From contig NZ_CP150484.1 in the NCBI RefSeq assembly GCF_037997115.1, positions 3,914,870 to 3,978,869 on the forward strand: a stretch of DNA of 64,000 bases, written 5' to 3'. The DNA comes from Amycolatopsis coloradensis. Lineage in GTDB: Bacteria; Actinomycetota; Actinomycetes; Mycobacteriales; Pseudonocardiaceae. Every line of letters starts with the position of its first letter. Within the stretch, counting starts at the first letter, position 1. Below the pieces are notes generated by a model. That model worked only from the letters and a program-made list of their open reading frames with translations, ran no database searches and was not told where the DNA came from. Shown piece by piece: positions 59,701 to 64,000 of the stretch. Both the position numbers and the translations under genes were made by a program.

Positions 59701-61459
59701 CCAGTTCCGAACGCAGCCTGACCGCGGTCAGTGAACGTACGCCATAGTCGGTGAAGATCTGGTCCGGCCCGATCTGATCGGCGCGTCCGAGCACTGCGGC
59801 GACCCGCGTCCGCACTAGGTCCAACGCCGCGGTGAGCTGCTCCGCGGGGCTCAGCGCCAGAAGTCGCCGGGCCCACGTCGACGCCGCGGGCGAATCGCCG
59901 CTGCCGAGCATCGCGGCAAGCCGGCTCTTCGCGATTTTTCCGGTCGGTGTGCAGGGCATCTCCTCGACCACGATCAGCTCGGCGGGAATCTTGTACTCCG
60001 CCGTTCCCTTCGCGACCAGATGCTCGACGACCTCTCCGAGGGTGACCGACGCGTCGTCGCGGACCGTCGCGACCAAGCAGGGGTACTCGCCGAGCCGATC
60101 GTCTTGGCGGCCGACGACTCCGACCTGCCGCAAGCCCGGGAGATCCGCGAGCTGCGCCTCGACTTCCGTCGCACTGAACTTCACGCCGCCGACGTTGATC
60201 AGATCCGCGTCGCGACCACGGAAAGCGATCGTGCCGTCATCGTTCAGGCTGGCCCGGTCGCCGGTCCGCAGCCAGCCGTCGGCGGTGAACGCGGCGCGTG
60301 TCAGTTCCGGGTCCGCCAAATACTCCTTGAACAGAGATCGACCGCGAAACTGCAACTGACCGGTCTGTCCAATGCCACAATGGCCGCCATTGTCCCCGAT
60401 GATCCGTACGTCACCGTCGGAGATGGGACGGCCGACGCTCCCGCTCGCGGTCTCCGGCGGATCGGCAGGCCGGGTGAACAGGCCGCCACCCAGTTCGGAC
60501 ATGCCCCAGTGAACGATCACCCGCGCCTTCATCAGGCGGCGCGTCTGCTCGACGAGGGTGGCGGGCACCGCCGCGCCACTGATCCGCACCTCTCGCAGCT
60601 TGCATTCGTTCGCGTGTCCGACAGTGTCCAGCCGCGACACGACATCCCGGATCTGGGTGGGCACCGCGAAGAGCACCGTCGGATCGGCGTGCCGCGTCAA
60701 CTGCAAAAAGTCATCGGCGTCCCAGCTGGGCAGCAGCGCTTGCCTGCCTCTGGTGACCAGACTCAGGTGGACGGAGAGCAGGCCGAACAGGTGGGTGAGC
60801 GGGCTGGCGCTGATGATTTCGTCGGTACCCAGTGCCTGGCCGTCAGCGGCGGTCGTGGCGGCATTGGACAGAAGGCTGTCGTGGGTGTGCACGCAGATCT
60901 TCTGGCGTAGCGAGGTCGTCCCCGAAGAGGGCAACAAGACGAACGTGTCGTCCGGCGAAACGCGTACCGGCAGCGGTGCCGCACCCCGCCATTGTCGTTT
61001 CAGGTCGTCGAGCCGGCGCAAGTCGCCGAGTTCGCCGTCCGGCTCTCCTGAGATCAGCACCTGCCTGAGCGCCGGCGAGTTCTCGAGCAGCTGACGGCCG
61101 AGCTCGATGCCGGATCGCCCCCGGTTGTCGGCAGGGAGCACGATCGTGCCGGCGCCCGTGCGTTCGAGCAGCGAACGCAGTTCGGCCACCCCGAGGCCGA
61201 GGTGGAGCGGAAGCATCACCGCGCCGGCGGTGGCGATAGCGACGTGAAGAGTGAGGAATTCCCAGCAGTTGGGCAGGTGGACGGCGATCACGTCGCCCTG
61301 CTCGACTCCCGACTCCTGCAACCCTCGAGCCAGCGCGTTCGCCTCTGCATGCCATTCTGCCCAGGAACGGTAGCGTCCGTCTGCGAACACAGCAGGCTCG
61401 TCCCGCCCGGCATCAACGGATTCGGCGAACAACGAGGGAAGTGTGTAGCGCATGCTCAC
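53738..61459 (-). CDS. Single-module PKS with acyl-activating loader and thioesterase
   Basis: 2,573 residues: AMP-dependent acyl ligase (about 1-510, [19 protein letters not shown]), loading carrier protein (Ser near 576 in YGVRSLTAV, Arg replacing the usual Asp), ketosynthase (about 620-1040, ACSSS near 800, [13 protein letters not shown]), acyltransferase (GHSQGE near 1235, RVEVVQP and FPSH, methylmalonyl-like), dehydratase ([11 protein letters not shown] near 1539; [10 protein letters not shown]), ketoreductase (GGTGTLG near 1929, B-type LDD, YAAAN), carrier protein (GFDSLTAME near 2239) and thioesterase (GHSSGG near 2429, DHF). No enoylreductase. It should load an aryl acid, add one methylmalonate, reduce and dehydrate, then release an alpha-methyl cinnamate-type acid. 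It starts 18 bases after the ligase gene stop. Iterative use cannot be excluded. Confidence 0.9.
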   Translation of the reverse strand: MSMRYTLPSLFAESVDAGRDEPAVFADGRYRSWAEWHAEANALARGLQESGVEQGDVIAVHLPNCWEFLTLHVAIATAGAVMLPLHLGLGVAELRSLLERTGAGTIVLPADNRGRSGIELGRQLLENSPALRQVLISGEPDGELGDLRRLDDLKRQWRGAAPLPVRVSPDDTFVLLPSSGTTSLRQKICVHTHDSLLSNAATTAADGQALGTDEIISASPLTHLFGLLSVHLSLVTRGRQALLPSWDADDFLQLTRHADPTVLFAVPTQIRDVVSRLDTVGHANECKLREVRISGAAVPATLVEQTRRLMKARVIVHWGMSELGGGLFTRPADPPETASGSVGRPISDGDVRIIGDNGGHCGIGQTGQLQFRGRSLFKEYLADPELTRAAFTADGWLRTGDRASLNDDGTIAFRGRDADLINVGGVKFSATEVEAQLADLPGLRQVGVVGRQDDRLGEYPCLVATVRDDASVTLGEVVEHLVAKGTAEYKIPAELIVVEEMPCTPTGKIAKSRLAAMLGSGDSPAASTWARRLLALSPAEQLTAALDLVRTRVAAVLGRADQIGPDQIFTDYGVRSLTAVRLRSELVDATRLNLPTTVAFDLPTPRRLAEYLISLVAAGRPGPDRAIAPRPARPSDEDPIVVVGMGCRLPGGITSPAGLWDLLTTGGDAVGDLPADRGWDLGAVAGYARGGGFLTDATWFDAEFFGISPREAAAMDPQQRLLLETSWEALEHARIDPRSLRDGDTGVFVGMMASDYLRRPNETTQDFDGAAMTGNQSSVASGRISYVLGLQGPSLTVDTACSSSLVAIQLAARSLRDGECSLALVGGATVMSTPATFVEFAAQQALSADGRCKSFASSADGTAWSEAVGMLVLERLSDARRAGHRVLAVIKACAVNQDGTSNGLTAPNGLAQQQVIRRALADAGLSPSDVDMVEAHGTGTKLGDPIEATAVLATYGQDRTHPLLLGSVKSNLGHTQAAAGVVGVIKTILAIRHGSVPMTLHVDQPSPHVDWTTGAVRLVTEPVPWPATGRPRRAGVSAFGISGTNAHVILEQAPVESDASVERTPLPAVPLILSAATSAALKDQAARLLAGLDAGADPMDTGYSLATTRARLEHRAVVVDADRAELAALALGEPGAAVTGRSDLPGQTVFIFPGQGAQWVGMGLELLGSAPVFADAMRECEKTLNEFVDWSLTEVIQDESALGRVEVVQPVLFAIMVSLARLWQSHGVMPDAVVGHSQGEIAAAHIAGVLSLRDAVQIVVHRAALCSSLIGTGLLLSVESTRDLERRISGRPGVTVAAYNGPSSAVLVADATTITELAEEYRAEGVRARVVPASFPSHSAHVECVRDRLLEDLSGIDPQPADIPWYSTVTGRSMRGQEAGVDYWYENLRRPVRFASTVETLASAGFAHFIEISPHPVLLPAIQETVGEAGSAVGTLRRDQGGARRFLTSMAQGYVRGLAVDWASLFDGSGAQHTDLPTYSFQRRRFWRGRTTRAGAAGLGQEGITHPLVSALVEDPEQDGSVFTGRICLAELDWLGDHRVDDTVVIPGAALLELALQVGDRFGRGRVNELIVLAPLAVPDHGGVQLQVRVGDEQDGRLAFTIHSRAEGHESWTKHATGELGPDTASPGSTLAAWPPPGAHAVDPDTIYDALAGTGVVHGPMFRGLRAVWQRDSELFAQVELPERLLGESSAFRLHPALLDGALHPAALLGDHSGGPLLPFSWRGVSLFATGATALRVRLRPGDDATGDFAIDIADDRGVPVAQVESLVLRRLADGLSRADAARESLFRIDWTALRHDQCSPSDLAVLDLRAERDLRTILADVVTAMRNGAVTETRSVVLTSHAVSTGKDEDTDPVQAAVWGLVRSAQQENPGLFVLVDTDDPVTFPPILPLGEPEVALRSGSIMVPRLARQPAHSRPVTLDPDGTVVITGGTGTLGRLLATHLVERYEVRRLLLLSRRGPDAPGADVLRDELSRRGATVDIVACDVGDRASLAEVLAAISPEHPLTGVVHAAGVLDDGVLGSMTVDRLDHVLRAKADAAWHLHELTLDRPPELFVFFSSIAGLLGGPGQGNYAAANAYLDGLAAHRRARGLPAVSVAWGLWEPDTGMTGTMTATDRARISRAGINALSDEDGLRLFDAAVTAGPALLAAMRVDLPAIRRGSARPVWHGIVRPPTRLSAATRAVAATATAADLVSGELAGLDEVERTRLVQNLVLSHAAAVLGYSDPAEVDPNRDFLHSGFDSLTAMELRNKLNQVTGLKLPAMAVFESRTPIGLAATVCRAMAERSGVGKTAPPAPEPRYADSVCSLIRSAAEAGRVGEAFGLMRAVADLRPSFDSVVEVGPLPEPTTLADGPPGLRLITLSSPMADGGVHQHARLAAHFQGVMPVSAISLPGFGPGEKLPATGEAAVRVVSESVLRASAGDPFVLLGHSSGGALAYATAHYLRTRRQIQPAAVILIDTFRLDDPSVPLDQVLRRMFSVEPTFGAITAERLSAMGRWLAVMSELRLDPVAAPVLFVQATEPFSGDTCDVSRSLAEPGEPTHAVRTVRSDHFTIVGTESGRTSQVIREWLDATL

Positions 61460-61477
61460 TCCTAAACGGGTTTTGTC

Positions 61478-63013
61478 CTAACCACGTCGATTCCGCATGC
61501 GTGCCGAACAAGTGGTGCGCTCGCCGGCGCCGTAGCGTCGGCGGACCTCGGACCTGGCTATCTTGCCCGACGCGGTGGTAGGCAAGGCATCGACGAACTG
61601 CACGTACTTCGGCACCTTGTACTTGGCCAGCCGGAGTCGCAACTGAGCAAGCACCTCGGCGTCGGTGATGCGGGCATCGGGATCGGCGACGACCAGCGCC
61701 TTACCGATTTCACCCCATTTATCATCCGCCACGCCGATTACGACACAGTCCGCAATGCCGTCCATGTCGCGTAACACGGCTTCGACCTCCGCGGGGTAGA
61801 CGTTCTCGCCGCCGGAGATGATCACGTTCTTGGACCGGTCGACGATGAAGAAATAGCCATCTTCATCGACGACACCCACATCGCCGGTCCGAAACCATCC
61901 GTCCTCGAAGACTTCCTCCGTGGCATCGGGTTTCCCCCAGTAGCCCCGCATCACATTCGGACCACTGACCACTATCTCCCCTGGAACTCCACTGGGGGCC
62001 TCCAGTCGATCAGCGTCGACTACTCGGACATCAGTGAAGAACGAGGGCACACCCACAGATCCGGCCTTGGCGTGAAGATGCGCGCTGTCGAGCATCAGCA
62101 CGCCGGCCGCCGTCTCGGTGAGGCCGTATCCCTGGGCGAAGTGCAGTCCACGGTCGAGATATCGGCGGAGCGTCGCCGACCGTATGGGCGCGCCACCGCA
62201 CACCAGTCTCCGGACACTGGAAAGATCGGCGTCCGCCCAACGTGGCTGCCTCGCCATCATCTCGAACATCGTCGGCACACCGAACATCACCGTGATGCGT
62301 TCGCGCTCTATCAATTCGAGCACCGTGTCCGGGGCGAACGAGGGGACAAGGAAGGCTGCGCCCCCCTTTAGCAGAACCGGCAGGCATGTCATGCCCAGGG
62401 CGGCCGCGTGGAAGAGCGGCGCGACGATCAGCGCCCGCTCATCGCTCGCCACATCACTTTCAACGATGGCGTTGAAACAATTCCACGTGAGATTGCCGTG
62501 CGTCAGCATCACGCCCTTTGGCTTTCCTGTTGTGCCCGAGGTGTAGAGGATCAGGCACACGTCCTCCAGGCTTACGTGCTCGTCGGGAGGAAGGTCAGCG
62601 CGGCCGATGCCGTCGAGTTCGGTGCAGGCCAATGGTCGAACAGCACACCGTTTCCGGTCGAGTCCGGCGATCTTCTCGTCCATGCCTTCGCCGTAGATCA
62701 CAATCTTGGCCGCACAGTCCACAAGAATCTCATCGAGTTCACCGACGGTGAGCCTGAAGTTCAGCGGAACGAACACGGCGCCGAGCACTCCGGCCGCGAA
62801 CAGTACTTCGAGGTACGAGGGATGGTTCGGACCGAGATAGGCGACCCGGTCACCCCGGCCGATACCGAGTGCGCGCAGCCGGCCCGCCAGCGTGGTGACC
62901 CGCTCATCGAGCTCGGCAAACGTGGTGACTTGATCCTCATACCAGATCGCCACGTTCGCAGGACTCATTCGGGCTCGTCTGGCGGGCCAGGAACCTAGGC
63001 CTTGGTTTCGCAC
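61478..63013 (-). CDS. Acyl-CoA / aryl acid AMP-ligase
   Basis: 511 residues from GTG 63013, chosen because GGAGG lies four bases upstream and the protein then opens VRNQGLGSWPARRAR, the usual beginning of actinobacterial ANL ligases; an ATG at 63031 lacks a good site. The ANL core is intact: YTSGTTGKPKG near residue 165, QGYGLTETAAG near 298, GWFRTGDVG near 378, and the Lys of SGKIARSEV near 485. It forms an acyl adenylate and then a CoA or carrier-protein thioester. It heads the operon continuing into the single-module PKS, so it may activate a second acid, for example the released aryl product, for transfer. Confidence 0.85.
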   Translation of the reverse strand: MRNQGLGSWPARRARMSPANVAIWYEDQVTTFAELDERVTTLAGRLRALGIGRGDRVAYLGPNHPSYLEVLFAAGVLGAVFVPLNFRLTVGELDEILVDCAAKIVIYGEGMDEKIAGLDRKRCAVRPLACTELDGIGRADLPPDEHVSLEDVCLILYTSGTTGKPKGVMLTHGNLTWNCFNAIVESDVASDERALIVAPLFHAAALGMTCLPVLLKGGAAFLVPSFAPDTVLELIERERITVMFGVPTMFEMMARQPRWADADLSSVRRLVCGGAPIRSATLRRYLDRGLHFAQGYGLTETAAGVLMLDSAHLHAKAGSVGVPSFFTDVRVVDADRLEAPSGVPGEIVVSGPNVMRGYWGKPDATEEVFEDGWFRTGDVGVVDEDGYFFIVDRSKNVIISGGENVYPAEVEAVLRDMDGIADCVVIGVADDKWGEIGKALVVADPDARITDAEVLAQLRLRLAKYKVPKYVQFVDALPTTASGKIARSEVRRRYGAGERTTCSARMRNRRG

Positions 63014-63377
63014 CGTTCCTCCCTGAGCCATGGTTGTTCCACCAGTGAAGCCCGCATTGCGGCCAGCTCAACGAATGTGTCACGCCGCCCGTCACTAAGT
63101 CGGCACTGATGAGAAACTGGCTGCGCGACGCCGATTCAATCAGACGAAACCGCTTCAAACCTCGCTCCAATCAAGGGCTGCCCGAGTTCACCCTGAGGTC
63201 TTTCCACTTTCAGCCAATCCACACTCGCAGTATTGACTATTCGCTCTAGAAGTGCTATAAGGCGACGATCTCTCAGGGTGTTCTTGCCTAGTGCCTCATC
63301 AAGGAACATTGACGTCATAACCGTGTCATGTGGACATCCGGGCTGGTGATCGTGAGGCTTGCCGGTGGTGGTGAGCC
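63014..63377. other. Divergent intergenic region at cluster edge
   Basis: About 360 bases, less GC-rich, between the leftward ligase-PKS operon and the transposase fragment. It holds the promoter-like site listed separately and presumably the operon promoter on the other strand, which I could not place. Confidence 0.4.
63233..63261 (+). promoter_or_regulatory. Sigma70-like promoter facing the transposase fragment
   Basis: TTGACT and TATAAG are spaced exactly 17 bases apart, rightward, about 115 bases before the ATG of the IS630-type fragment. The match is close to the vegetative consensus; the last base of the -10 is not T. Confidence 0.4.
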
Positions 63378-63785
63378 ATGGCACGTAAGTCCGAGGTGTT
63401 CGCGCCGCCGTTGGAGCCGGAGGAAGCGCAGCGGCTGGTCATGATCACGACGTCGGCGCGGGATCGGGTGTGGCCGCGACGATCCGGGACCGTGCCGGCC
63501 TCGTCGCGAGGCCGGTCCGCGGGTGAGATCGCGGCGATGTTCGCGGCGTTGTCCCCAAAATGGAGGGGCGGCCGAGCTCGTAAGGTCGGGCCGGCCGCCC
63601 GTGACCAGATCTGCCGCATCGCCGCCTGCAAGCCCGCCGAGCCGGGGTTGCCGTTCACGGCCTGGAGCCTGACCAAACTGGTCGGCTACCTCGCCGAGCA
63701 CTTGGTCGGTCTTGTAGTGGACTTTGATCGTGAGCTGCGTCAGGTCGAGCAGGCGGTGAAGCAGGTAGGGCAGGGCGTCCAGTAG
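63378..63785 (+). pseudogene. Degenerate IS630-type transposase fragment
   Basis: 135 residues. The N-terminal part (PLEPEEAQRLVMITTSARD, SAGEIAAMFAAL, SPKWRGGRARKVGPAARDQI, PFTAWSLTKLVGYLAEH) follows the helix-turn-helix region of IS630-family transposases, although the expected RRARIVL stretch is altered. After about residue 105 the similarity ends, and the DDE catalytic part is absent from all frames up to 64000. It is therefore a truncated remnant marking the right border of the biosynthetic cluster. No terminal inverted repeats were found. Confidence 0.6.
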
Positions 63786-64000
63786 GTTCGCTTGGTCCAG
63801 GTTCGATGTGCCTGGGGTGTCGGCATCGTCGGTGATCTTGCGCGGGCGATCCCGCTCCGCTCGAATCTCTACGGGGCGCGAACGACCTGAAGCTGTCACC
63901 GTGCGGTCGTCACGGAACGGCCGACGGGGCGGCGCCGGACGTCCGCTCATCGGCATAGACAGATGTTCTGCGTGTCGGTGCTCGACGAAGGAACGTCCCC

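Overview
The window is GC-rich actinomycete DNA. The giant type VII secretion-associated protein, the actinobacterial conjugation-type gene block and the dense polyketide genes suggest Pseudonocardiales such as Amycolatopsis; the genus is inference. No rRNA, tRNA or CRISPR array was seen.

Left third (1-20.3 kb): one giant gene, already open at the left edge, encodes more than 6,500 residues. It looks like the actinobacterial 'lonely Cys' family of giant proteins. It carries five copies of a module that ends in a His-Gly motif followed about 55 residues later by a Cys, an amidoligase-like domain inserted before the fifth module, and a TcdA/TcdB-like glycosyltransferase segment near the C terminus. 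A short overlapping gene for a type VII secretion-associated protein follows, so the giant protein is probably a secreted effector or toxin.

20.3-24.5 kb: a leftward operon (zinc alcohol dehydrogenase, exported tandem SnoaL-like protein, small membrane protein, Tat-exported multicopper oxidase), separated from the giant-gene unit by a strong hairpin. 25.2-33.2 kb: two small unknown genes, then a tightly overlapping rightward operon typical of actinobacterial conjugation/type IV secretion loci (lipoprotein, lytic enzyme with NlpC/P60 domain, soluble partner, pilin-size membrane peptide, polytopic membrane protein, and a VirB4-like function apparently split into an SCO6880-like protein and an ATPase). 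No relaxase or coupling protein lies in the window.

33.5-63.0 kb: a biosynthetic gene cluster. A LuxR regulator is followed by a P450, an aldo-keto reductase, a short-chain dehydrogenase, a PapA-type acyltransferase, an iterative type I PKS of the 6-methylsalicylate synthase class, a LOG-type phosphoribohydrolase, a free-standing ketosynthase diverging from an AsnB-type amidotransferase, a GT1 glycosyltransferase, a chorismate-lyase-like protein, a single-module PKS that begins with an acyl-activating domain and ends in a thioesterase (AL-ACP-KS-AT-DH-KR-ACP-TE), and a separate acyl-CoA ligase. The most economical reading is that chorismate lyase supplies hydroxybenzoate, which is activated, extended once with methylmalonate, reduced, dehydrated and released as an alpha-methyl hydroxycinnamate (the unit seen in hygromycin A and A201A). 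The second PKS would make 6-methylsalicylate. Acyltransferase, glycosyltransferase, amidotransferase and oxidoreductases would join and decorate the two aromatic acids. This pairing of two aromatic acid generators is the strongest candidate for an undescribed pathway here. No transporter or obvious resistance gene was seen, so the cluster may extend beyond the window. A degenerate IS630-type transposase fragment marks the right edge.
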